The position numbers were made by a program, and so were the translations under genes. This document shows positions 11,001 through 21,779 of a stretch of 64,000 nt of DNA, in pieces (the first letter of the stretch is position 1; each line of letters begins with the position of its first letter). The notes beneath the pieces are model-generated. The model was not told the origin of the DNA and made no database searches. It saw nothing but the letters and a program-made list of their open reading frames with translations. Origin of the DNA: Nematostella vectensis (Eukaryota > Cnidaria > Anthozoa > Actiniaria > Edwardsiidae); contig NC_064045.1 in NCBI RefSeq assembly GCF_932526225.1, positions 3,201,998 to 3,265,997 on the forward strand, given 5' to 3'.

Positions 11001-12953
11001 TCTATACAATTAACATTATTATGGATTCAACATATCCTGTCTAAAGGTCAAACCACCTATTATATTTGCCACCACAAATTCATACCCCCTCCCTCCTAAG
11101 TTGGCAGATATAACCCCTATCTCCTTGGGTCTACAGTACTACTATTACATGATGTTCCCTGTGCAAATAGCACCAGCATTTCTGTCAAGAATCTGGCTAC
11201 TGTTTGTAAACATGTTGAGAGGAGATTTGAAGTAGTTCCCCAGCATTTTTGCTGTGTACAGTTCAGCGATACTTTAACAGCAATGCTGGCCAACATTGCA
11301 CTGGGCTTAGGACAAATTCCTTAGAAACAACCCTGCTATATTACTCATGCTTTACTTGTGCTGCTTGCTTTCTTCTTAGGCTATCTTCAGGAGTTAGTTT
11401 TTTCCTTTTTCCTGAAGAATTACTAGTCCTACTAGTCTGTGAGTCTTGCGAATTCAAACAGTCACTGTCACTCCCTTGGGACTGTGAATCAAAACTAGCA
11501 GGTGCTCGGAACTGAGAAAAAGATGCGACACTGCTGAGAGGTACATCAGAATCTGACCCTGACGGCGATATATCAGAATATCTGGCCTCACACTTGTCTG
11601 GTGACTGCTCTAGTCTATCAATTCCTTCATTCGTACATCTTGTGTTGTTCCCTTCACAACTACAGTAAGACCCTTTTGATTTTGTTTTTGGTAACACATC
11701 AAGGTCCTCTGTGAAGCTCAAATCAATAATGTTATCATCAAATTTCTTTGACTGCAAAGAGGGCCTTATGTCATTAAAGTCAATATCAATTTCATCCTCC
11801 GAAAGAGTCATGTCAAATATTTTACTGGTTCTTTTTAGAACTTTACACTTTTTGGACTTTGATGCTGCTTTGGCATTATATTCAATGCTATCAGATTTCA
11901 TCATTGTGTCACCAGCAGCTCGATTGTCGTCAGTTGAACATTGCTTTGTTTCACTGCATGCTTTTATTCTGTCTCCCTTCATGACAACAATATCACTGTC
12001 ATCGGTGTCAGAGTCAATATCAGTTATGCTCAAATCTTTATTATGCTTAATGGAAGTAGTAGAGGTTCCTTTTCTTTGTGAATCTGCGAATTTTGCTATG
12101 GGTAGACAGTCAGATTGGTGTGATGTAGAATAGGTGGATGTTGAAAAACCTGAAAGAAACTGAAAAATAATACAGAAAGCATAAGTTATAATGTATATAT
12201 TAATAGCCCCAACAGAAATTTAAACCCTAAACAATGAAAAAGGTCTTTAGAGGTTTATCATGTTATTATTGCCACTAAAGATGGATCCACAAGACTGGGT
12301 GCCCAGGATAGTTCTTTATGGCCTACTAACATGGGGCAAGTAAGACAGTCAACTCACAGACACATAATTCGGGGTGCATAAGGCGACAGAAAGTATTTCG
12401 TTTATGGTTGCAATTTCTTCCTCGTCTGTAGCATGCGAGCATGCAGTTTTTATTTTTATATAGTTTAATTTTCTTCTTTTTTACAGAGAAAGAATAAAAA
12501 AAAAGACTTGCACTCAATAACAACGTCACCGCTACATTGCCTGTTTATTGCCTATCGTTTTCCAATATCAATCAATTGACTGTTATCTTCTATTTCCAGG
12601 ACTTTATGGGCTTGATGTATGAAGTGTTTATTTTACGACAGTTTTCAATCTAAACCATAATTGCCCACAATAAACCGATACGTTAATCATTTGTTGTGAT
12701 AGACAACCAATCACTTTCTAAATAAGCCCAGATCTCTAAGACTTGCCTGACCATCGAAGATGCGATTAATGGTGCTCGAAACATTCCTCGTTATTTCCAA
12801 ATCGCGACCAGTGTCCGCCACACTTACATCCGGACATACAGCAAGGACACTGTCAATCATATCTTGAGTGACGGTAAATGGTTTTAAAGCGAGGATCGGT
12901 TGCATCAGGTCTGCATCGTCGTCGCTGCTGTCACACTCCATGACGGCCGCCAT
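5054..12953 (-). CDS. EME1: EME1, regulatory subunit of the MUS81 junction endonuclease
   Basis: Twelve exons, in transcript order: 12747-12953, 11356-12159, 10789-10884, 10240-10287, 9680-9856, 8621-8713, 8223-8341, 7629-7880, 6824-6884, 6312-6437, 5611-5667 and 5054-5164. They join in frame to about 716 aa. Every intron is GT-AG except the first, modelled as GC-AG. EME1 pairs with MUS81 to cut branched DNA during recombination and fork repair in the nucleus. Recognisable stretches run in the family order: CLKLIKVCLDPSL, LFPGCVTWHRV, VLAQVTADDFVAMVD, ILAVMGLEKYFR, LVTRVDVEEVLVEL, EFADFVGMMTKSLAEAPFK, FSFCVDSW, YPSPQMLLRAY and TSRRIGPELSRRIH. As expected for EME1, the catalytic ERKxxxD motif is absent. 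Human EME1 is shorter (about 570 aa); the extra length is in exons 1-2. EME2 is the alternative name, but EME1 fits better. Confidence 0.9.
5862..6301. repeat. 30-bp minisatellite in an EME1 intron
   Basis: Roughly 14 imperfect copies of a 30-bp unit (ACTACTCAAAGGTAAGGTAA plus AGGTAAAATC). The array fills most of the intron between exons 10 and 11 and reaches within 15 bp of the exon 10 donor. Because 30 is a multiple of 3, it gives a spurious open frame. Confidence 0.9.
8434..8582. repeat. ~56-bp tandem repeat in an EME1 intron
   Basis: About 2.7 copies of a 55-57-bp unit starting GTTAAGCTATTGTTAAA (starts near 8434, 8489 and 8546). They fill most of the intron between EME1 exons 6 and 7. 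No coding potential. Confidence 0.8.
9480..9709. repeat. 117-bp tandem duplication over the EME1 exon 5 donor
   Basis: Two copies offset by 117 bp (for example GCTAGACCCGCCG near 9524 and 9641). The right copy holds the 3' end of EME1 exon 5 and its donor (CAG|GTATTG, exon end 9680). The left copy keeps a matching exon tail and an intact donor (CAG|GTACTG, after 9563). Confidence 0.85.
11356..12953 (-). CDS. EME1: EME1 exons 1-2: N-terminal acidic/disordered region
   Basis: Exon 1 (12747-12953) starts at an ATG in an AAAATGGCG context and codes 69 residues. After an acidic head (DSSDDDAD) comes a helical stretch with VLAVCPDV, RDLEITRNV and INRIFDG that looks like a CUE/UBA-type ubiquitin-binding fold; this is inference. 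Its donor CAG|GCAAGT is of the GC class and keeps phase 0 into exon 2 (11356-12159), which begins after TTTTTCAG. Exon 2 codes 268 residues rich in Ser, Asp and Glu (SDTDDSDIVV, SGSDSDVPLS), with basic patches and a C-terminal KRKKLTPEDSLRRKQ. This is the poorly conserved region that in vertebrate EME1 carries SUMO/SLX4-type contacts. The link between exons 1 and 2 rests on phase and splice signals only. Confidence 0.7.
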
Positions 12954-13857
12954 TTTGAGTTCCCCGCTTTAATATCACCACAGGGAGTCCAAAAGGGAAA
13001 CCACAGGAAGCCCAGGCGCAGCTACGTTAATCATTTGTATGGTATCATTTGTTTGTATTATCATGGATTGATGTACTAGAATTGCAAAGAAGGCTATACT
13101 GGCATTTTAAATCTAACTAGGTGTATATAGAGCTATTAGCTTTTTAAATCAGGAAAAAAAATCACTAGCGATCCAGCTTTGAGGAGCAAGGGTCTTGATT
13201 CGAATTTGTGTTACTCTCCCGTGTTACCAGTCTTGTTACCAGGTCACCTTCAAGCTGCACCACAATAACCTGAATTAGTCAGGGAGCAGATTCCAGTTTC
13301 GCTCAACCCTCACCACAGAAAAGGTTTGACAGTGGAATCTTATAGAACAAGCCCCCTGGACAACGCTAGCTAATTCGTAATGCCGATTTGTGGTGTCAAT
13401 CAAAAGATATGGGCGTGTTTTATTACGGCACTCGTAGTCCTGCATGGAAACGAGGCTCACATTAAGAGGGCGCGTTTTTTTTACATTTTCCGTGCATAGA
13501 AAAGCTATAACTTTACAGTTTTTATACATATCAACATTCTAAGGAAATGGCTAAAGTACGCCCCAGATAAAGAAAAGTCACGTGATCAAACAGATGTAAA
13601 AAAATGTTGCTTTTTCTTACGAAAATCCCGCCGTTGCCGGTAAAACGGATTCAGTCTACTCAAGGCGACTGTTTTCCACTCATCTAATGGCTGCTTTGAG
13701 CTTTGAGCTGATGTCCGTGTCGCTGGAGATCCATCTGCCTTTATTTATCCCTAGCCGGCACCCCAGGAAGCCCGCTCCTATAAAAAGTAGAAAATGTTAT
13801 GAAAAAAAGATAATTATGTTCATATTATCATCTCTAATTTTTACTTACGTGTATTAC
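12954..13857. other. EME1 upstream region and 3' flank of the CXC-family gene
   Basis: No gene recognised. The EME1 promoter should lie at the left end. A minus-strand AATAAA (about 13741-13748) lies some 115 bp past the stop of the CXC-family gene and is a plausible poly(A) signal for it. Confidence 0.45.
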
Positions 13858-15960
13858 TCAGTCAGAATCTGAATCCGAGTCGTCAGAATCGGAGAGGTCA
13901 TTGCATGCTAGTCGCAAAGAATACTGATTCCTGCAGTCTGTTCCAGCCATGCAGCTGCACGCTTCGGAGCAAGAGAGTCCGTTGTTATTGCAGGAACAGT
14001 TCCTCTGACAGCCAGATTTGCAGCCACACGTCGAGAGCTCTAACAAACTGCTTGGGGCAGGGTCCTTGGACATCAGAACTGGCTTCAGCTCAATCCCTGA
14101 CCTCTCCCACCCGCTATCTTCTGGCCTCGGGAGGTCCTGCATTGCCTCCAAGGAGCGACGCCATACAAGAGCTTGGTAGTTGGCCCGTTCCAGGTGATGT
14201 TGCAGACTGTTGGATGTTGGAGGAAGCCTTTCGCTCTTTTGTTTCTTCTGGCAAAAGAGGAAGTAGCGTAGCTCATCAGCTGATGTTGACTTTCTCTTGT
14301 GGTAAAGATTGCATACATACTCTTCAAACTTGGACCTAGTTGCAGCACCGACGTTTTCTGCAGCTCCGAGCAGACTTAGACTATCCTGGTGATCATTGTT
14401 ACTTTGAAGGATGTCCCATGCTTTTTTCTTGCCAATTCCACTAAGAGAGCTCGTGGAATCGCAACCAGAAATGGCATGAAATCCTGGCAGAGCATCGCAC
14501 ATTCTCTCCCCCAAATGTTGAGCCATAGCGTGTAGTGGGATGAACCGAAGGCGATCTTTGATTCCCGTTTTGAGCCAGAGTTCGTGGCAGCCAATTCTAG
14601 TATAGTGACAAACTCCAAGCACAAGAACATCTGTGTCAGGGGAGTGAACAACGATTCTACATCTGGGATGGTTGATCGAAGCATGCTTGACGTGGAGAAA
14701 GAGCCGCGTGTCTGCCTCTTCTTGGTCTGATCTCAGTGCTTCGACTTCTTCACTGTGCCCGAATGTAACCTCTAAAGCACGGAAGCCATCTCTTTCGCCT
14801 CCACTGAGGACAAGTCGTTGATCGCTCTCAAGCTGTTCCATCCCGAGCTCTGTTAAGGACTTCGTCAGAAATTCACAGAGATTGACTTTGTTCTTGCTGC
14901 TTGTGATGAACTTGCCCCATTGTTTAGGAATAGGTGTAGCAGGCCCACTGATCTGGACCTCTAGTGAAGTTGAAGTTGCAGCTCTTCTTGATCGTTCTTC
15001 CACTTTGATTGACATCTCCCAGTATTGATCAAACACTAGGTGAACTTCATTACAGCACGCAGCATTCATCGGGCTTGTAATGACGGAGAAGTATTTCACC
15101 GCTAACTCTCCGAATGTGTTGCTCCCACCAGACTTTACAGCTTGCACCAGAGCCATTGTATCGATCAGATGAACAATATCCTTAGTAGTAGGTGGTAGCA
15201 TACTAGGGACGTCAACATTGACTTCAATTATTCCCGCCAGAGCGCTCTTGTTGGTCTTTCTCAGGCTTCTATCTTGATGAGCGAGGGCATATGGAACTGA
15301 AGAAAGTTCATGTGCAAAGACGCCCTTCAGGTCTACTTGCCGGGCATTCGCGGCGATTAACAGCCTGCCAAATAAATCCCTGTCGGACCTAACTGTTACC
15401 AGCTTCTCATTCGTTGCTTTTACTTGTACCCTCTTAGTCACGGTGTCAAAGGTCTTGACCTTGAGTTCCGGAATCGGATCCCAGAAACGGACCTCACTGG
15501 AGTTGATCCTCTCCTTTACGAATACCGCCATTTGCTCTTGGCCGTTCCGCTCGCTCTCCATCAGATGCTTGGAAACTTCGGTCGGCAAAACAACCCCTGT
15601 TGCGAAGTTAACGAGGGCGTCAGACTCATGCTCGAAAGGATTGTTCATTAATCCAGATGCGAAACAGTTAACAAGCTTGTTGACATCAGCTTCGTCTCTT
15701 GCAATCCTCTTTGATGACAACTCCTTGTGGCTATGGGTGTGATCACTTTGTGCAGAGTATGCATCCTTCAGTGCCGTGGTAACAGAGGCTCGCTCGTGAC
15801 TTGTGAGAAACCACCTCTGCAAAGCTGCTTGGTTTGGGGAGATTCCAACGATTACACCTTTTGACTTTGAGTCCGCATTTACAGACTGTTCCAGAGCCAT
15901 GTCTGTCCACACTTGAGAGAAAGGTTGACCAGAGCGGCTAACTGCATGGTTTCCAGCCAT
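13858..15960 (-). CDS. C-terminal 700-aa intact frame of the CXC-family protein
   Basis: This is the longest open frame in the window. It opens at ATG 15960, but the family similarity runs upstream through the preceding in-frame codons (reading RVFEEF before MAGNHAV), so this ATG is probably not the native start. It holds the putative nuclease-like core (aspartates at 418, 442, 444 and 501) and the CXC domain, whose paired cysteines (CGCKSGCQRNCSC) bind DNA in tesmin and LIN54 relatives. If transcribed alone it could still yield a folded DNA-binding product. Function not known. Confidence 0.6.
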   Translation of the reverse strand: MAGNHAVSRSGQPFSQVWTDMALEQSVNADSKSKGVIVGISPNQAALQRWFLTSHERASVTTALKDAYSAQSDHTHSHKELSSKRIARDEADVNKLVNCFASGLMNNPFEHESDALVNFATGVVLPTEVSKHLMESERNGQEQMAVFVKERINSSEVRFWDPIPELKVKTFDTVTKRVQVKATNEKLVTVRSDRDLFGRLLIAANARQVDLKGVFAHELSSVPYALAHQDRSLRKTNKSALAGIIEVNVDVPSMLPPTTKDIVHLIDTMALVQAVKSGGSNTFGELAVKYFSVITSPMNAACCNEVHLVFDQYWEMSIKVEERSRRAATSTSLEVQISGPATPIPKQWGKFITSSKNKVNLCEFLTKSLTELGMEQLESDQRLVLSGGERDGFRALEVTFGHSEEVEALRSDQEEADTRLFLHVKHASINHPRCRIVVHSPDTDVLVLGVCHYTRIGCHELWLKTGIKDRLRFIPLHAMAQHLGERMCDALPGFHAISGCDSTSSLSGIGKKKAWDILQSNNDHQDSLSLLGAAENVGAATRSKFEEYVCNLYHKRKSTSADELRYFLFCQKKQKSERLPPTSNSLQHHLERANYQALVWRRSLEAMQDLPRPEDSGWERSGIELKPVLMSKDPAPSSLLELSTCGCKSGCQRNCSCNNNGLSCSEACSCMAGTDCRNQYSLRLACNDLSDSDDSDSDSD

Positions 15961-18418
15961 AAACTCTTCAAAGACGCGCGGGTTTTTTGACTTCCAGCTG
16001 CCTCATATCCGATATGTAAACTGGAAGCCACCTGGAATAGTTAGGTCTATCCATTGAGAAGAAGTGAGAAATCATCGCCGCTGTTGAAGCAAGATGTAAT
16101 TCCCAGTTGCCCGTTCGCTCAGCTTTGATAAACTGGAGTAACAGCTTGACCATAGACATGTATCTCATCCAGAAGTCAAAGGTCTTGGACTGTAGTGAGG
16201 CCTCTTCCTTGAACTTTCCCAGACTGGCTGCTAGCTTCTCTATGTCACACTCAAGCACCTCTAGGTTCTGAGAGGTGTTGTCTCTTGATAGGATGGCCTC
16301 CCGGGATTCCTCAATCCTACTGATCATCTTCTCGTCCAGACCGCTGTCCTCGCAATCTTTGCACCGCTGTGCATAAGCACTCCACATCATGCGATGTAAG
16401 GCCTCCATCGATAGCTTGTGTGCTCTTATTCCTCTGTTGTACGACTTACCCTTTAACAGGGCAGAGGTTGTACCGGCAGCATAAACGCCTGACTCTATGA
16501 GAAGGTCGTCTAGACCATAGAACCCGCAAACTTCTTGCCAAGCAACGACAAAAATTGAGGGCGATATGGAAGCCCCCAAGTCTGATGACAGTGTTGGCAA
16601 ACTCCTCTGGGTAGCGCAACTGGATTTGCTTTGCTTTGATATAGATAGCAAGGTCAAATGTTATTACAGTATCTTCTTGACCAGCAACAGCACTGACCTT
16701 TTGATGGGCAGTAGCCTATCTTGCTTGACAGAGGTAGATCTGGGTAAAGTATCGTGTTAAACCCACTCCATCCGGGCACAGTTTGTTTCATGACCGCTGC
16801 AGGAGTGCGCCCTGTGAGATCCATGCGGAGTAGAAGCCAGATCTCGTCCTCTCGCAACGCACGAACTAAAACATCAAGCTCGCTACTAAACCACTCGTTC
16901 TTCACCTTCCTGATGTGTTCATTGAGTGCAGGTCGTCTTCCATAACAGGGGCACTCCAGCAGTTCGTAAAGATTTGTGGATTCTGGCAAGGATCGTCTCC
17001 TACTGCTATGGTCAGCCAAGATGATTGGTGGCGGATCTGGACCAAAAACCTTCCGTTGGTAAACGACCATTGTCGTGGCGTTTGTGGTATTCTTTCCATC
17101 TAGGGTCTCCTCATTCAAGCCATTGTTGTCTGTAGCAAGCTGAACGAATGCTCCTGGCGAAATGACTGATGGTACAACAGTTCCGTGCTGCTCCGCTCTT
17201 GCCATCACGTATCAACTGCTTTCAGGTCATCGTACGACGATCTATGGCCCATGCGATTGAGTAGTGATACTAGCTGCTTTGACCCTGTAAGATGATGGAC
17301 AGTCATGGCAAGACTGATATGCTTTGGCAACTTTGTACGAGCGTTAGACGCACAGTGAATGATGTCTTGAGCGATGCTTAAAATTCTTCTCTCGTCTTCC
17401 TTCTTCTTACAAGGACTTGGACTCATGCGTTTGAACTCGAATTCGTCTGCGGTCAGTAGAAGGCTGATCACCCAATAAAGACTATCTGTGATAATTCTTC
17501 TAGCAGAGTCAAGTGAGACGTCATTGACATTGAGTGGTTTGAATGATGTTCCATCACATTTCTTGATCTCACTTCTTAAGTATCGTGCCATATCGATGAG
17601 ATAAGTTCTACTATCACTATTGGATTGTGCGGCAGCATTTAGGGCGTCTATGAGGGAAATTTGACTGGAGAATATAATTTCCGAATTATTCTTGCTGGGC
17701 TGCTGAGTGTTACCATGTCATAAGCCTTTCCTTCTTCGATTCCTTCTCTGATTTCAGCTGCAAGCGTCTTGAATGCCTCATCATACAGTGATTCCCCCTT
17801 TTCTTCTACAAACCCTTTATGCTTAAGGTTGGATTTGCTAACATAGGAGGCATGGCAATTCTTGTGGTACCTCCCATCTGCTGCACACAGATCATCTCTT
17901 ACACTGTCAAGGAGTCGTAGCATCTTCTCATCGCCTTTGCTTGTCGCAGCTTGTCTAAGGGATAGGCTTGCCTCATTCGTAGCTATGTTTAGCAACCTCT
18001 TATCTTTCTTGTAGCTTCTGTTGCCACATATAAAGCATTTTGACAAGTCGATGGGCGGGGTAGAAGATCGCGTAGAGATGGCTGGTTCGCTGCTTATTTG
18101 GTTTTTCACATCTCGGGCTTGGGCCTCAAACTTCGCATGACAATGCCGTAGATTATGCTCGCTGCTGTACGATGAGTAGCACGTCGAGTGCCACTGTATC
18201 TCCCGCTCTGATATCTCCTCCAAATCTTTGCTAAGTCGCTCGTAAACCTCGTCTCTCCTTATTCTTGTAGCATTTTTAAATGTTTCAACGGATGCCTTCT
18301 TTACGTTTCTTAGCTTCTCATCTCTACGATCGACTTGGCAGATGATGCATTTCGAAAAAATACTAGCTCTTTTCCTCCTATTCAGCGGGATGTCAAATTT
18401 CACGAGTTCTTTAGCCAT
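13858..18418 (-). pseudogene. Large CXC-domain protein gene, broken by frameshifts
   Basis: Collinear minus-strand frames rebuild one intronless protein of about 1,500 aa: 18418-17648, 17591-17205, 17208-16654, a short frame at about 16700-16545, 16545-15968, and 15960-13858. The first piece has two copies of a CxxC...HxxC motif (KCIICQ/WHSTCYSSY and KCFICGN/YHKNCHASY), probably zinc-binding. The last, 700 residues long, has EEADTRL (~415), HSPDTDVLVLG (439-449) and SGCDSTSSLSGIGKKKAW (498-515), a layout like PIN/FEN1-type nucleases. A tesmin/TSO1-like CXC cysteine cluster (645-676) and an acidic Asp/Ser tail follow. Neighbouring frames overlap by only a few bases and the similarity continues across each break, so these are small indels, not introns. 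I believe this family is abundant in anthozoans, which suggests a mobile or expanded family. Role unknown. Indel errors in the assembly are the alternative to a pseudogene. Confidence 0.75.
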
Positions 18419-18783
18419 TACTAAAAAAGATACGATTCTTGTCAATTTAATAGCATTTTTAATAAAACAAATATACTCAACTTACAACGTACAAGTCTTA
18501 AGAGAGTAAAATTTCCATTTATATCAACTAAAATCTATTTTAAATATCAAAAAGTCGATGTACTTACAGACAATGTAAAGACTCTGCCATGGGCGCCGCC
18601 ATCTTGGATTGAGCTAGCCTCGACATCATGATGAGACATATTTAAATATATACCTTTATAAATCATCTTTAACTTTGATTGTAAATGCTGCGGCTTTTTT
18701 ATAGTCGTGTTTTTGAATACTGTAGTAGGGCGCAATGAGTGACCTTGTGATATGACGTAATGTTCACTGACTAATCATCCACA

Positions 18784-19372
18784 AAGGTATCTCGCGTGTT
18801 GCGTGTCGTCCTCGTACAGTGGTACCTCGCGTGTTGCGTGTCGTCCTCTCTAATAGTGGTACATATCGTGTTGCGTGTTCTCCTCTCTACCTTAGTGGTA
18901 CCTCGCGTGTTGCGTGTTCTCCTCTCTATCATAGTGGTACCTCGCGCGTTGCGTGTTCTCCTCTCTATCACAGTGGTACCTCGCGTGTTGCGTGTTCTCC
19001 TCTCTATCATAGTGGTACCTCGCGTGTCGCGTGTTCTCCTCTCTATCATAGTGGTACCTCGCGCGTTGCGTGTTCTCCTCTCTATCACAGTGGTACCTCG
19101 CGTGGTGCGGGTTCTCCTCTCTATCATAGTGGTACCTCGCGTTTAGCGTGTTCTCCTCTCTATTAGTGGTACATCGCGTGTTGCGTGATCTCCTCTCTAT
19201 CTTAGTGGTACCTCGCGTGTTGCGTGTTCTCCTCTCTATCACAGTGGTACCTCGCGTGTTGCGTGTTCTTCTGTCTATCATAGTGGTACCTCGCGTGTTG
19301 CACGCTCTCTTAGTACAGTGAGTAGTACAGTGTTGCGTGTTGTCCTAGTACAGTGGTACCTCGCGTGTTGTC
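18784..19372. repeat. 39-bp minisatellite with KpnI-type core
   Basis: About 14 tandem copies of a 39-bp unit (GTGGTACCTCGCGTGTTGCG, then TGTTCTCCTCTCTATCATA). The middle copies are most alike; the outer ones are shortened or diverged. A period of 13 codons opens several overlapping frames on both strands, which I regard as artefacts. It lies just upstream of the CXC-family gene. Confidence 0.92.
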
Positions 19373-19575
19373 TTAGCTGAGTAGAGCCTCAAATAATCTA
19401 CATGACAGATTCTCGGGTGAAAAATCTTGTGCCAGGCCATTTTGATATACTTCTTTTATTACTGTTGCTTATAATTGTCAAATGAAATCGAAATCGAGAC
19501 TTAGTGTTTATTATATAGAGGGTGTCCGATTATTGATCGGTTATAAGGAGATACCAGTATTATTATCACACTTAA

Positions 19576-20236
19576 AGCACAGGCTTCCCACCCGCGTCAC
19601 CTTTCTTTGTCCCTTCTCCATCCCTCTTCTAGATCGACAGGTCGCAAACGTCGACAGTCCGCATGTACTCTCCATAGCTATACAAGTTATGTTTCACACA
19701 ACAACACACAATTTAGAAGTTAGTGAGGAAACTATGACAAAGACAAGTCGGGTCTAGGGTGATGTAGGGCTAAGCTGTCTATGCAAATTACATTCCAAGG
19801 ATGCCATTTGACCAGCTGCTTTGTTCCGATCATCGACGGAAAGCTAAAATTGACGTTAAAAAATCATTTCTCGCAGGTTTTTAGGCGGATTGCTTAAAAA
19901 CTCGATTCGGGGATAGTTCCATCCCTCTCCCATCCTGTACCGGTGTCAGTGATTTCGTACTGCTTAAAATCCGGCAGAAAATCGCACTGAAGCTTAAGAA
20001 TTGAGTTGCCAGCCTCGTGTCATTAACATACTTAAAATCGACTCAAAATCCGAGACAAACTTATATCGCTCTAAACTCGTAAAATTGAAATTCTTGAGAA
20101 AAAAAAAGCACACAAACGGATACATTTATATCCCAACTAAGTTTATTTCATGGATTAAAGCATGAAGATATAACTAATAAATGTTTATTTGCGTGAATTC
20201 GTATGTCCTTCACTGACGCGGGTGGGAAGCCTGTGA
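19576..20236. mobile_element. TTAA-flanked foldback element (MITE)
   Basis: A perfect 22-bp inverted repeat (CACAGGCTTCCCACCCGCGTCA at 19578-19599, complement at 20214-20235) bounds a 661-bp non-coding element. TTAA occurs immediately outside both ends (19572-19575 and 20237-20240). A TTAA duplication is the signature of piggyBac- and Kolobok-type transposases, so this is probably a non-autonomous relative. No transposase frame is inside. Confidence 0.78.
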
Positions 20237-20240
20237 TTAA

Positions 20241-21779
20241 AGCATAATCTCATTCTTGGAAAGTCCTAACCCTTCCCTTTGCGATCTTGATTATCCATCA
20301 GTGATTTCACACGTCCGTCGGCCCCGCCCTGTACAATCGTCCTATGATCGTTGCTCAACAGGCGCTAGTTGCGTTAAAGGCGGAAACGCCACGGAGGCGA
20401 TAGCGAGGCCGAGCGCTACGTCCGATAGAACCGCTTTTCCGGGAGCTTTTTTGGGGTGCTATTCGAGAGCCTGTTCGCAGTCTAATGGAATAGCTAGTTG
20501 GAGTAGAAGCCAAAAGATACTTACGTATGTTGTCCACAATGTTGTATGGGGTCTCGGCGATCGACCTGTACACCTAACACGACCCAGATTCTTTCTGAGG
20601 ATGTTGTTTGTCATTAGAATAGGCATTAACATCATTGCATTTGCGTTGTTGTGTTTATTGGATAAATGAAAGCAGAAGTGAAAAAGTTGAATGGAACCGA
20701 ATTGTGTGGCACTGTTGTTTCAGAATTATTTGCAACATTAGGATATCTAATAACTTCGGAAAAAATCTTCATCATTGTATCAGTTTATTTTTTAAGAATA
20801 GAATGCAGCCGTCTTCTTTGTAAACTGGGCTTGATTGTGCGACAATTGATTTATTTCGTTACTAAAATAAATATCTCATTTACATGGTATTTTTGTGGCA
20901 GTAAAACATTAATTATGATAACCTCGACATTCAATGGGAAATATTTTATCTTTTGTGAGGTAAAGTTACATCGTATATGTGGTGTAATGTCATAAGAAAT
21001 TATGAAAGATGTTAATGTCTAACTTGTTTCTCCTAACGGGAAACAACTTGTGCTTCACATTATGAAAATGCAATAAAATATTGATAACTAAATTCTCTTG
21101 CAAACTTTATTTTGTCTGTGTTTCTACTGACTTCAAAAGTCTAAATACTTAACTATGTAGCGCAAGTCAAGTGCCAAGTACATGGAATTCCTATTGCTAA
21201 GAAAGTGGTTTCCAAATGAACTTTCATTTTATGCCAGATGCACCTGTGTTGTCACAAAGCTCTGCGCTATGCATCGTGGGAAGGGTGGGCATTTTGTAAA
21301 AAGTAACCCCTATCTCAAACGAGAAAACAAAAAGTCTAATAAAGTTCTTTCCTTACGCTTCGCGGCAATAAGGCTTCCTGTCGTATTAATTAGTTTCTTT
21401 CTCCCAGTCCCGTGCATATTAAATTTTACTTCACGCCAGGGGCCACCTAGTAAATACAATACTGCATATGTGGTTTGATAGCCTGCGATGCATCCGGAAA
21501 TAATCCTCACATTACTAAATACAGAAAGTTTTAACGGTCGGCACAAAAAATATATAGGAATAAAGTACGTAATCCCCGCTACTTGAATTTGTCAGAGTTC
21601 GAGTTAGCGGGGAGTCCGACTTGTCCGAGTAAAAATAACTGAAAGAAAGGTCCTAATCTAAGGGATATCAAACAAAGTTTGAGTAGAAGAGGAAGTTGCG
21701 TCATCCGAGTTCTAGTTAGCGGAGTTCTAACTTATTGTGCTTGCATTTTAAAATGGCCCACTTTTTGTTGACCTACAGT
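20241..21779. other. Intergenic, no gene recognised
   Basis: Mixed sequence between the TTAA element and the fibrinogen-domain gene. A short GC-richer block (20330-20580) and a direct duplication of a GAGTTCGAGTTAGCGGGG-like motif (about 21598 and 21706) stand out. No supported coding exon. Confidence 0.45.

Noticed and set aside
13275..13529. 84-codon minus-strand frame downstream of the CXC gene
   Set aside because: No similarity, no splice signals; likely chance.
14085..16760. Plus-strand and other-frame open frames opposite the CXC gene
   Set aside because: Shadows of the real coding strand.
18771..19281. Several ~120-codon frames on both strands of the 39-bp repeat
   Set aside because: Same artefact: 39 bp is 13 codons, and the peptide is pure repeat.
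20355..20573. Possible minus-strand exon with AETPYNIVDNIR before a GTAAGT donor
   Set aside because: Sensible splice signals, but no neighbouring exon and no family; too little to support a gene. The adjoining GC-rich block was also considered as a small nuclear RNA, but no known snRNA motif fits.
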